A stretch of DNA of 7,445 bases from an archaeon. Lineage in GTDB: Archaea > Thermoproteota > Nitrososphaeria_A > Caldarchaeales > Wolframiiraptoraceae. The notes under the pieces were generated by a model. That model had not been told where the DNA came from. It ran no database searches and worked only from the letters and a program-made list of their open reading frames with translations. Made by a program: the position numbers and the translations under genes. This document shows, in pieces, positions 1 to 5,902 of this stretch. Numbering within the stretch: the first letter of the stretch is position 1; the number at the start of each line of letters is the position of its first letter. The stretch is from positions 1-7,445 of the forward strand of contig JAPDJZ010000055.1 in NCBI GenBank assembly GCA_029258815.1, read 5' to 3'.

Positions 1-2
1 GG

Positions 3-50
3 GTTATGAGGAGGGCAGCGATCGAGGCTCTCGAGGCGATGAAGAGGTGA
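3..50 (+). CDS. aroE: Shikimate dehydrogenase, C-terminal end only (partial)
   Basis: Only the last 15 codons and the TGA stop are in the window; the gene begins to the left. The visible tail reads VMRRAAIEALEAMKR. This resembles the final helix of archaeal shikimate dehydrogenases, which typically end with a VM..A..E.L pattern. That enzyme reduces 3-dehydroshikimate to shikimate with NADPH, the step just before the kinase encoded next. The stop overlaps the start of the shikimate kinase gene in a GTGA arrangement, so the two are probably translationally coupled. The identification rests on a short tail plus gene order (aroE-aroK-aroA-aroC occurs in archaeal aromatic operons). Another aro-pathway gene cannot be excluded. 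Confidence 0.5.
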   Translation, partial: VMRRAAIEALEAMKR

Positions 51-910
51 AGGCCGTTAGGGCTAGGGTTCGCGGAGCGGTTAGCATCTTGAACGCCATA
101 CCAGCCGGGATCGGAGGAGGGCTGGGAATAGACCTCTACGCGGAGGCTGAGGCGAGGCTGATCGACGGCTCCGGCGGGGTCGAGGCTCTGGTTCCGGAGG
201 GCGAGAATCCTAAACTCGTAGTCGAGACGGCCGAGACCGTTCTAAAGCATGCGGGGAAGCAAGGCTTGGGGATTAGGGTGGAGACGAGGTCGAGTATCCC
301 GATCGGGAGAGGGCTTAAGAGCTCAAGCGCCGTCTCGGACGCGGTGGCCCTAGCGGTTGCTAGGCTGATCGGCTTCGAGGTCGCGGATGAGGAGGTCGTT
401 AAGCTAGCCGTCGAGGCGTCGATAAACGCCGGGGTCACGATCACGGGGGCGTACGACGACGCGTATACCTGCTTCTTCGGCGGAGTAAACGTAACGGATA
501 ACCATGCTAGGAGGGTTCTCCTCCGCATGCCCGCCCCCGAGGATCTGCTGGTCGCCATCTCGATCCCCGAGAAAAGAATCTACACCCGGGCGATCGACGT
601 AGAGGAGCTCGGGAGGGTTCGGGAGATCTGCCTCAAAGCCGCGAAGCTCGCGCTAGCCGGGAGGATCTGGCAGGCCATGACCCTGAACGGGATCGCGATA
701 GCCTCAGCCCTAGATCTTGATCTCGAGCCGATCCTAGCAGCCCTAAGATCCGGGGCGCTCGCGGCGGGAGTCTCGGGAACCGGGCCGGCGATAGCCGCGA
801 TAGCTAAACCCGAGGAGATCGAGAAGATTAGGAGCGTTTTAGAGCCTTATGGTAGGGTTATCGTTTGCAGGCCGAATAATAGGAGGGCTTCGTGGGAGGT
901 TTTGGGGTAG
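47..910 (+). CDS. aroK: Archaeal shikimate kinase, GHMP superfamily
   Basis: Cytoplasmic enzyme that phosphorylates the 3-hydroxyl of shikimate with ATP. It belongs to the GHMP kinase fold (homoserine/mevalonate/galactokinase relatives) and is unrelated to the P-loop AroK of bacteria. Of its 287 residues, the ATP-binding GHMP motif is PIGRGLKSSSAV at 85-96. A conserved TGAYDDAY...FGG stretch lies at 133-146, and the glycine-rich motif III AGVSGTGPA at 240-248. The N-terminal GAVSILNAI (10-18) is typical of archaeal shikimate kinases, and the length matches that family. The GTG at 47 overlaps the stop of the preceding gene. A GAGG at 33-36 sits 10 bases upstream and could serve as ribosome binding site, and there is no ATG, GTG or TTG upstream in frame within the window. 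The next gene, aroA, follows after 3 bases. Confidence 0.93.
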   Translation: MKAVRARVRGAVSILNAIPAGIGGGLGIDLYAEAEARLIDGSGGVEALVPEGENPKLVVETAETVLKHAGKQGLGIRVETRSSIPIGRGLKSSSAVSDAVALAVARLIGFEVADEEVVKLAVEASINAGVTITGAYDDAYTCFFGGVNVTDNHARRVLLRMPAPEDLLVAISIPEKRIYTRAIDVEELGRVREICLKAAKLALAGRIWQAMTLNGIAIASALDLDLEPILAALRSGALAAGVSGTGPAIAAIAKPEEIEKIRSVLEPYGRVIVCRPNNRRASWEVLG

Positions 911-913
911 GGG

Positions 914-2197
914 ATGAAGGTTCGGGTTTATCCGTCGAGGCTGTTCGGCGAGGTCGAGGCTCCTCCGAGCAAGTCTTATACTCATCGAGCTTATGCGGCC
1001 GCCCTGCTAGCGGATGGGGAGAGTATCCTGATTAACCCGCTTAGATCCCGGGATACGGAGGCCACGAAAAATGCGTGCACGCTCCTAGGAGCCGGAGTCC
1101 GCGAGGATGGTCGGAGGGTTCTCGTAAGGGGCGGAGCCTTCAAGACCCCGGATGACGTCATCGATGTCGGGAACTCGGGGACGACGCTTAGGTTCTTCAC
1201 GGCTATCTCGGCTCTCGCGCCCAAGGGATACGCGATACTAACGGGCGACGAATCCATTAGGAGGAGGCCGATGAAGCCCCTCCTCGAAGCCTTGAGAAGC
1301 CTCGGGGTCTGGTGCAGGTCTAGTAGGCTTGATGGAAGGGCTCCGATAATCGTTAGGTGCGGCGGGGTCGATGGAGGCGAGGCTAGGATAACCGGCGGGA
1401 TCTCATCCCAATTCATCTCAGCCCTCCTCTACGCGTCGGTTAGATCTCGACGAGGCGCTAGGATAATCGTGGACGGCGAGCCTGTTTCGAGGCCGTATAT
1501 CGATGCGAGCCTAGAGGTGTTGAGGAGGTTTGGGTTCAGGGTGAGAAGAGAGGGCTATGCGTTATTCGAGGTCGAGGGATGTCAGGTGGGGGAGCCGTGC
1601 GAGTTTAGGATTCCCGGAGACTTCGGGTCGGCCGCCTTCCTTTTAGCCGGGGGCCAGCTAACCGGGGGAGAGGTTATCGTTAAAGGTCTTGATAGAAGCC
1701 TTCCGCAAGCGGATTCCGCCATAATCGAGGTTTTGAGGGGGATCAGCTGCGACGTCGAGGTCTCTGGGGATCGGGTTAGGGTTCGGGGATCTGGCGGGGG
1801 GTGCGGCGGGGAGTACGACTTGAGGGATTCGCCGGACCTGCTTCCGGTTCTAACCGTCTTGGCTTCGAGGTCTAGGGGCGAGACCCTTATTAGGGGTGTC
1901 GGCCACGCGAGGTTCAAGGAGAGCGATAGGATCATGTGCGTGGCCTCGGAGCTTAGAAAGCTCGGGATCGAGGTCGAGGTTCTCGAGGACGGGCTTAGGA
2001 TTAGGGGTCGGGGGAGGATCGTGGGCGGATGCCTTCTGAATTCTCATGGCGATCATAGGCTCTTCATGGCCTTTACCATCCTAGCGGCCTCGACCGAGAG
2101 GGGATGCTTGGTCGATGGAGCTGAGACCGCGGCGATCTCCTATCCTCAATTTCTTGATCACGTGAGAAGGCTTGGGCTTAGATTCGAGGAGGTTTAG
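914..2197 (+). CDS. aroA: 3-phosphoshikimate 1-carboxyvinyltransferase (EPSP synthase)
   Basis: Joins phosphoenolpyruvate to shikimate-3-phosphate, giving 5-enolpyruvylshikimate-3-phosphate, the sixth step of the shikimate pathway. The 427 residues are the normal length for this two-domain inverse alpha/beta barrel. Signatures run in order: PPSKSYTHR (17-25, with K20, S21 and R25), DVGNSGTTLRFF (84-95), RRRPMKPL (117-124), SSQF (164-167, shikimate phosphate site), LPQADSA (263-269), DSPDLLP (305-311, D308 as likely catalytic aspartate), KESDR (335-339, with E336 and R339) and GDHR (379-382). At the C terminus the residue aligned with E. coli K411 is I408, as in class II enzymes. The ATG is the second codon after the in-frame stop of aroK, so the start is tightly constrained. 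GGGAGGT at 894-900 is a Shine-Dalgarno candidate, with a rather long 13-base spacer. Confidence 0.97.
   Translation: MKVRVYPSRLFGEVEAPPSKSYTHRAYAAALLADGESILINPLRSRDTEATKNACTLLGAGVREDGRRVLVRGGAFKTPDDVIDVGNSGTTLRFFTAISALAPKGYAILTGDESIRRRPMKPLLEALRSLGVWCRSSRLDGRAPIIVRCGGVDGGEARITGGISSQFISALLYASVRSRRGARIIVDGEPVSRPYIDASLEVLRRFGFRVRREGYALFEVEGCQVGEPCEFRIPGDFGSAAFLLAGGQLTGGEVIVKGLDRSLPQADSAIIEVLRGISCDVEVSGDRVRVRGSGGGCGGEYDLRDSPDLLPVLTVLASRSRGETLIRGVGHARFKESDRIMCVASELRKLGIEVEVLEDGLRIRGRGRIVGGCLLNSHGDHRLFMAFTILAASTERGCLVDGAETAAISYPQFLDHVRRLGLRFEEV
2186..2193 (+). promoter_or_regulatory. Shine-Dalgarno site for aroC inside the end of aroA
   Basis: GAGGAGGT lies in the last codons of aroA, 9 bases before the aroC ATG at 2203. 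It is a near-perfect complement of the archaeal 16S rRNA tail and fixes the aroC start. Because it is embedded in aroA, translation of the two genes is probably coupled. Confidence 0.75.
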
Positions 2198-2202
2198 GGG
2201 GG

Positions 2203-3318
2203 ATGAGGGGGAATATTCTCGGCGAGAGGTTCATCGTCCTAAGCTTCGGGGAGAGTCATGGTAGATGCGTCGGCGTCGTCGTCGATGGATGCCCCGCCGG
2301 CCTAAGGCTCGGCGAAGAGGATGTTCAACGCGAACTCGATCTAAGAAAGCCTTCGAGCAGCTTGATCTCGACCGAGCGGAGGGAGGAGGATAGGGTCGAG
2401 ATTCTATCCGGAGTCTTCGAGGGCTATACGACCGGGGCGCCGATCTGCATGCTGGCCTGGAATAAGGATGTCAGGAGCGAGGACTACGAGCGGATCAGGT
2501 ATACGCCTAGGCCGAGCCACGCCGACTACTACGCCTACGTCAAGTATCGTGGGTTTAACGATTATAGGGGCGGCGGAAGGTTCTCGGGGAGAGTTACGGC
2601 AGGCTTCGTCATGGCCGGAGCGATAGCGAAGAAGCTTCTGAGGGAAGTCCTCGGGGTCGAGGTCGTCGGATACTCGCTGGAGATCGGGGGGATTAGAGCC
2701 GAGAACGTAAGCCTCGAGAAGGCCAGGGAGTATAGGTATAGGAATGATGTCCGAGCGCCCGATCCGGGGTCGGCTGAGAGGATGAGGAACGCGATAACCG
2801 AGGCTAGGGGGAGAGGTGATAGCGTCGGCGGGATAGTCGAGTGCGTGGCGGCCGGGGTTCCGACGGGATTGGGCGAGCCCGTCTTCGACTGCCTCGACTC
2901 CGATCTAGCGAAAGCCCTGCTAAGCATCCCGGGCGCTAGGGGGGTTGAGTTCGGAGCGGGGTTCAGAGCGGCTCGGATGCTCGGATCCCAGCATAACGAC
3001 CCGTTCGCGGTAAGAGATGGGAAGGTCGTTCTGGAGAAGAACGATGCGGGAGGAATCGTCGGGGGTATCTCGACGGGAGCGTCTATAGTGGTTCGCGTGG
3101 CCTTCAAGCCCCCCAGCTCGATTAGGGTAGAGCAGAAGACCGTGGACTTGAGAAGCATGAGGGAGGTTGGGCTTAGGGTTCCGGGCAGGCATGATCCCTG
3201 CATAGTTCCCAGAGCCGTTCCGGTCGTCGAGGCCATGACCGCGATAGTCTTAGCGGATCACGCCATCCGAGCTGGGCTGATACCCCCGGTTCTAGGCGAA
3301 AAGGGGTTAAGGTCTTGA
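2203..3318 (+). CDS. aroC: Chorismate synthase
   Basis: Removes phosphate from EPSP by a trans-1,4 elimination that needs reduced FMN, giving chorismate, the branch point for Phe, Tyr, Trp and other aromatics. The protein has 371 residues, normal for the monofunctional enzyme. Three family signatures are visible: GESHGRCVGVVVDGCPAG (16-33), GGGRFSGRVTAG (123-134) and GRHDPCIVPRAVPVVEAM (328-345). The two histidines expected in the active site are H19 and H106 (in PSHADY). No flavin reductase domain is fused, so reduced FMN must come from elsewhere in the cell. The ATG follows aroA by 5 bases behind a strong Shine-Dalgarno. The last 12 bases overlap the 3' end of tyrA on the opposite strand, so this gene ends the plus-strand cluster. 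Confidence 0.97.
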   Translation: MRGNILGERFIVLSFGESHGRCVGVVVDGCPAGLRLGEEDVQRELDLRKPSSSLISTERREEDRVEILSGVFEGYTTGAPICMLAWNKDVRSEDYERIRYTPRPSHADYYAYVKYRGFNDYRGGGRFSGRVTAGFVMAGAIAKKLLREVLGVEVVGYSLEIGGIRAENVSLEKAREYRYRNDVRAPDPGSAERMRNAITEARGRGDSVGGIVECVAAGVPTGLGEPVFDCLDSDLAKALLSIPGARGVEFGAGFRAARMLGSQHNDPFAVRDGKVVLEKNDAGGIVGGISTGASIVVRVAFKPPSSIRVEQKTVDLRSMREVGLRVPGRHDPCIVPRAVPVVEAMTAIVLADHAIRAGLIPPVLGEKGLRS

Positions 3319-4113
3319 AAGCTCTCTCAAAGCCTTCTCGACCTCAGCCCACGCTTCGGGATCCCCATCGGCCAATCTATCGAGCATTCGCTTAAGATGC
3401 CTGACGGCCTCGGCTCCGTAGCGGTTAAGCGTCGCGATCTCCCGGATGACCTTAAGGTTGTCGTGGAATAGCTCGAACATGGCGAAGGTTCTTCTGAGGG
3501 ATCTGGTCGCGAGCCGCCGCGCCTTCTCGGATCCGAGGCCATTCCATAGGGTTAAGGCGAGGGATAGGTAGGAGAGGTGGTGGGCCACCTGAACGTATGC
3601 CATGATCCTGTCGTGCTCCTCCGGAGTAGATTCCACGACCCTAAGGCCGGCGGACTCGAAGACAGATCTAATGACCCTTAGGTAGGATGATCCTCGAACG
3701 GGGATTAGGACGACGACGTTTCCCGGAAGCCTCCTAGCCCTAGATCCGAAGAGCGGGTGAATGCTTAGATACTCGACCTCCCCCGGCAGAATGGAGGCGA
3801 TTTCATCGACCACACCCAGCTTAACCGAGGAGATGTCCATTACGAGGGAGCCGGCTCGAAGGCGGGGCGAGATCCTTCTAACGACTTCGGGTAGGGCGTC
3901 GGGCGGAGGCGTGAGAACCATCACGTCGAATTCCCCAACCGAGTCGAGGGGCGCGTAGTCTATCCCCAAGCTCCTTGAGAACAGTTTAGCCTTCTCCATG
4001 CTCCGCGAGATGATCGCGATCCTAGAAACCCTGCCCTTGAATATTCGAGCGAGTATCCTCGCCATCCCCCCAGCTCCTATGATCGCGACCTTGAGAGACC
4101 TAGACCTCCTCAA
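3307..4113 (-). CDS. tyrA: Prephenate dehydrogenase, probably NADP-dependent
   Basis: Oxidative decarboxylation of prephenate to 4-hydroxyphenylpyruvate, the tyrosine branch. With the TTG start at 4113 the protein has 268 residues. It has an N-terminal Rossmann fold (VAIIGAGGMA, 9-18), DISSVK (93-98), the TyrA hallmark SIHPLFG (117-123, with H119 as the catalytic candidate), and the helical dimer domain opening with TPEEHDRIMAYVQ (163-175). There is no fused chorismate mutase or ACT domain. GxGxxA instead of GxGxxG, plus SRS at the end of strand beta 2 (36-38), suggests NADP+; that is an inference. I chose TTG because a GGTGAT Shine-Dalgarno lies 9 bases upstream. A longer reading from 4248 would add 45 Arg/Gly-rich residues overlapping pheA without family similarity. 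Arogenate as substrate cannot be excluded. Confidence 0.9.
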   Translation of the reverse strand: MRRSRSLKVAIIGAGGMARILARIFKGRVSRIAIISRSMEKAKLFSRSLGIDYAPLDSVGEFDVMVLTPPPDALPEVVRRISPRLRAGSLVMDISSVKLGVVDEIASILPGEVEYLSIHPLFGSRARRLPGNVVVLIPVRGSSYLRVIRSVFESAGLRVVESTPEEHDRIMAYVQVAHHLSYLSLALTLWNGLGSEKARRLATRSLRRTFAMFELFHDNLKVIREIATLNRYGAEAVRHLKRMLDRLADGDPEAWAEVEKALRELSRP

Positions 4114-4115
4114 TA

Positions 4116-5195
4116 CTATTCGATCACCCCGTAGGATCCCAAGACCTTTAGGAAGAGGGCTTTCCCCTCGAGCTCCCTGAGGGCCTCGGCGCACCGCTCC
4201 TCCCTCTCGCAATCCCCCTCGAAATCTACGTGGAACAAGTATTCCCAAGGCCTATCCTTAACGGGTCTCGACTCGATCCTCGTTAGATTGATCCTCCGGG
4301 AGGCGAAGACTGAGAGGGCTTCGTAGAGGGATCCCGGCCTATGCGGAAGCCTGAAGATTATCGAGGTCTTTGATCCCCTGCCGCGGCTAAGCCTCTCCCT
4401 CCCGATTACGAAGAACCTCGTATAGTCGTCCTTCACGTCCTGTATATCGCTCGCCAGAATCGATCCGCCGTAGATCGACGCGGCGGTCCTCGAGGCTATC
4501 GCGGCGGCGTTCTCGAGCTCCACAGCCCTCTTAACCGCCTCGGCCGTGCTCGGGCAGCCCTCGATCCTAGCGCCTCCCAAAACCCTACTCAGAAACTCCC
4601 TCGCCTGAGCTAACGCGTGCGGATGGCTTAAGACAAGCCTAACGTCCTGAAGCCTCGTCCCGGGCCTCGCTATGAGATTCAAGCTTATCCTAACCTGAAC
4701 CTCCCCGCAAACCCTTAGAGGCGTTCGCGATAGAAGGTCTAGAGTCTCCTTAACCCCTCCCTCTATCGAGTTCTCGACCGGGACCACGCCGTAATCGGCG
4801 TCGCCGACCTCGACGGATCTGAAGACGTCCGGGATGCTGGGCATGGGCTTAAGCTCCGGCCCGAGATCCAGAAACGCCTTCAGGGCCGCCTCCTCGCTGA
4901 AGGATCCCCTGGGCCCTAGGAAGGATACCCTCGTAGGGGTTTGAGCCTTCCTGCAGATCCCTATCATCGCTCTCAGCATGATCCCGGTTAGCTCCGGATC
5001 GATTCCGAGCTTCTCTGCGAGCCTCAATCCCCTTGAGATCACCTCGGCTTCTCTAGCCTGATCCGCGATCGGCGCCCCCAGCTTCCTCTTAAGCTCGCCG
5101 ATCCTCCTAGCGACCTCGACCCTCTCCGAGAGAAGCTCCAGCAGCCTGCCGTCGATCTCGTCGATCCTTCTCCTAAGCTCCTCGATCGAGGCCAT
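4116..5195 (-). CDS. pheA: Bifunctional chorismate mutase / prephenate dehydratase (P-protein)
   Basis: Converts chorismate to prephenate and then to phenylpyruvate. The 359 residues hold three domains. The AroQ-type chorismate mutase (about 1-85) has all the E. coli active-site equivalents I checked, at a constant offset of 3: R8, R25, K36, D45, R48, E49 and Q85. The prephenate dehydratase domain (about 88-268) has GPRGSFSEEAA (94-104), VPVENSIEGGV (138-148), SHPHALAQ (190-197) and the catalytic TRF motif (259-261). The C-terminal ACT domain (about 276-357) carries GSLYEAL (288-294) and the ESRP motif (308-311), which bind phenylalanine in this family, so feedback inhibition is likely. The ATG at 5195 is well fixed, because an in-frame TGA lies five codons upstream at 5213. 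tyrA follows after 2 bases; mscS ends 33 bases upstream. Confidence 0.96.
   Translation of the reverse strand: MASIEELRRRIDEIDGRLLELLSERVEVARRIGELKRKLGAPIADQAREAEVISRGLRLAEKLGIDPELTGIMLRAMIGICRKAQTPTRVSFLGPRGSFSEEAALKAFLDLGPELKPMPSIPDVFRSVEVGDADYGVVPVENSIEGGVKETLDLLSRTPLRVCGEVQVRISLNLIARPGTRLQDVRLVLSHPHALAQAREFLSRVLGGARIEGCPSTAEAVKRAVELENAAAIASRTAASIYGGSILASDIQDVKDDYTRFFVIGRERLSRGRGSKTSIIFRLPHRPGSLYEALSVFASRRINLTRIESRPVKDRPWEYLFHVDFEGDCEREERCAEALRELEGKALFLKVLGSYGVIE
4123..4128 (-). promoter_or_regulatory. Shine-Dalgarno site for tyrA inside the end of pheA
   Basis: On the minus strand GGTGAT, part of GGGGTGAT at 4130-4123, lies in the last codons of pheA, 9 bases before the TTG at 4113. It matches six bases of the expected archaeal anti-Shine-Dalgarno complement (GGAGGTGAT). 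It supports the TTG start of tyrA and translational coupling to pheA, whose stop is 2 bases before the TTG. Confidence 0.6.
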
Positions 5196-5224
5196 ACCCC
5201 CCGCGAGCTCTCAGAAGGGGATCC

Positions 5225-5240
5225 GATTTTATTGTTTCGC
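5225..5240 (-). promoter_or_regulatory. Possible BRE/TATA promoter for pheA-tyrA
   Basis: Read on the minus strand the sequence is GCGAAACAATAAAATC. It has an AT-rich TATA-like core (AATAAAAT, 5233-5226) preceded by a purine-rich BRE-like GCGAAAC in otherwise GC-rich DNA. The core is centred about 34 bases before the pheA ATG, which would give a leader of roughly 8 bases. It overlaps the last codons and stop of the upstream channel gene. No well-spaced Shine-Dalgarno precedes pheA: a GGGGGGT run abuts the ATG directly. That fits a short-leader transcript. This is prediction from sequence only. Confidence 0.35.
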
Positions 5241-5864
5241 TTCCGGCTTCTTCAGGAGTATCTTTCCGCCGATGACTCCGTCGTTGGGGATCAGGGCCGT
5301 GCTACCGTCGGGCTTCTCGATTACCGTGTAGAAGGTCGTTATGTCCTTGACTACGCCTTCCTCCCCGGAGACGACCGCCCTATCGCCTATCCTGAAGGGC
5401 CTTAGGATTAGGAGGAATAGGCCGGCGACGGCTTGGCCCAGAACCTTCCGGGTGGCGAAGCCCGCTACGAGTCCTAGGAAGCCGCCGACCGCGAGGCCCG
5501 CCGCAGCCCCGCCGGACCCGCCGACCGCCGAGGCGATTAAGGCTCCTATCCCGATTATCTTAACGACGTTTCTGACGACCTGAGCCGTGGAATGCGGATA
5601 TCTCAGCCTGAGATTCCAGTAGATTAGGTTCGCGAGGGCGATCACGATAAGATATCCGAATCCTAGGAGCGCTATTAGGTTGATGTAGGGCAGGTACTGG
5701 CTATACGTTTCGGCGAAGCTCGTGTTCAACCTACTGAGGAATTCGGGGAAGTATATGTTCAGGATTATCGAGGCGGCTATGTACGCGGCGATCGAGAGGA
5801 CGAGCTTCAGGATATTTCTGCCGGATCTCTTAACGACGACCTCGGCCTCGGGGTCTAAGTCCAT
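5229..5864 (-). CDS. Short MscS-family mechanosensitive ion channel
   Basis: Predicted small-conductance mechanosensitive channel of the cytoplasmic membrane, 211 residues. Hydrophobic segments lie at about 19-40, 58-83 and 97-118. They are followed by a very Gly/Ala-rich pore-lining helix (115-137, including AAGLAVGGFLGLVAGFA) and its continuation to about 155. The MscS core signature follows: RPFRIGD (155-161), a beta domain with GEEGVVKDI (167-175), and LIPNDGVIGGKI (191-202), matching the E. coli MscS stretch ending IPNGKIIAGNI. The protein stops about 9 residues later, so the C-terminal alpha/beta cytoplasmic domain (roughly 100 residues in the 286-residue E. coli protein) is absent. Family membership is firm; gating stimulus and ion selectivity cannot be read from sequence. 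It lies 38 bases after topA and 33 before pheA on the same strand, with no obvious metabolic link. Confidence 0.86.
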   Translation of the reverse strand: MDLDPEAEVVVKRSGRNILKLVLSIAAYIAASIILNIYFPEFLSRLNTSFAETYSQYLPYINLIALLGFGYLIVIALANLIYWNLRLRYPHSTAQVVRNVVKIIGIGALIASAVGGSGGAAAGLAVGGFLGLVAGFATRKVLGQAVAGLFLLILRPFRIGDRAVVSGEEGVVKDITTFYTVIEKPDGSTALIPNDGVIGGKILLKKPEAKQ

Positions 5865-5892
5865 TCTCTTAGCCGTATCCGGTTCTCGGCGC

Positions 5893-5900
5893 GTAATAAG
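5893..5900 (-). promoter_or_regulatory. Possible TATA box for the channel gene
   Basis: On the minus strand CTTATTAC forms the AT-rich spot of the 38-base gap between the topA stop and the channel ATG at 5864, centred about 32 bases before that ATG. No Shine-Dalgarno is seen in front of the ATG (the preceding bases are GGCTAAGAGA). A nearly leaderless transcript from this element is therefore plausible. It is a short motif with no clear BRE, so support is weak. Confidence 0.3.
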
Positions 5901-5902
5901 TG

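Noticed and set aside
136..558. A 140-codon minus-strand open frame inside aroK
   Set aside because: It is Ser/Thr/Pro/Ala-rich antisense translation of the GHMP kinase, with no independent evidence of coding.
1960..2000. Repeated TCGAGGTCGAGG-like units here and elsewhere
   Set aside because: They are in-frame Glu-Val-Glu/Leu-Glu codons in conserved proteins, not spaced repeats. No CRISPR-like or tandem array is present.
2562..3236. A 224-codon open frame on the minus strand inside aroC
   Set aside because: It lies fully antisense to a clearly conserved chorismate synthase, is Ser/Pro/Thr-rich as expected of shadow frames in GC-rich DNA, and shows no recognisable motif or Shine-Dalgarno.
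3314..3332. Possible hairpin terminator at the aroC/tyrA junction (TTGA...TCAA)
   Set aside because: The stem is only 4 base pairs with a mismatch beyond it and no T-run follows, so it is no better than chance.
4114..4248. N-terminal extension of tyrA overlapping pheA
   Set aside because: The extra residues are Arg/Gly-rich with no family match, and a Shine-Dalgarno-backed TTG start lies just after the pheA stop.
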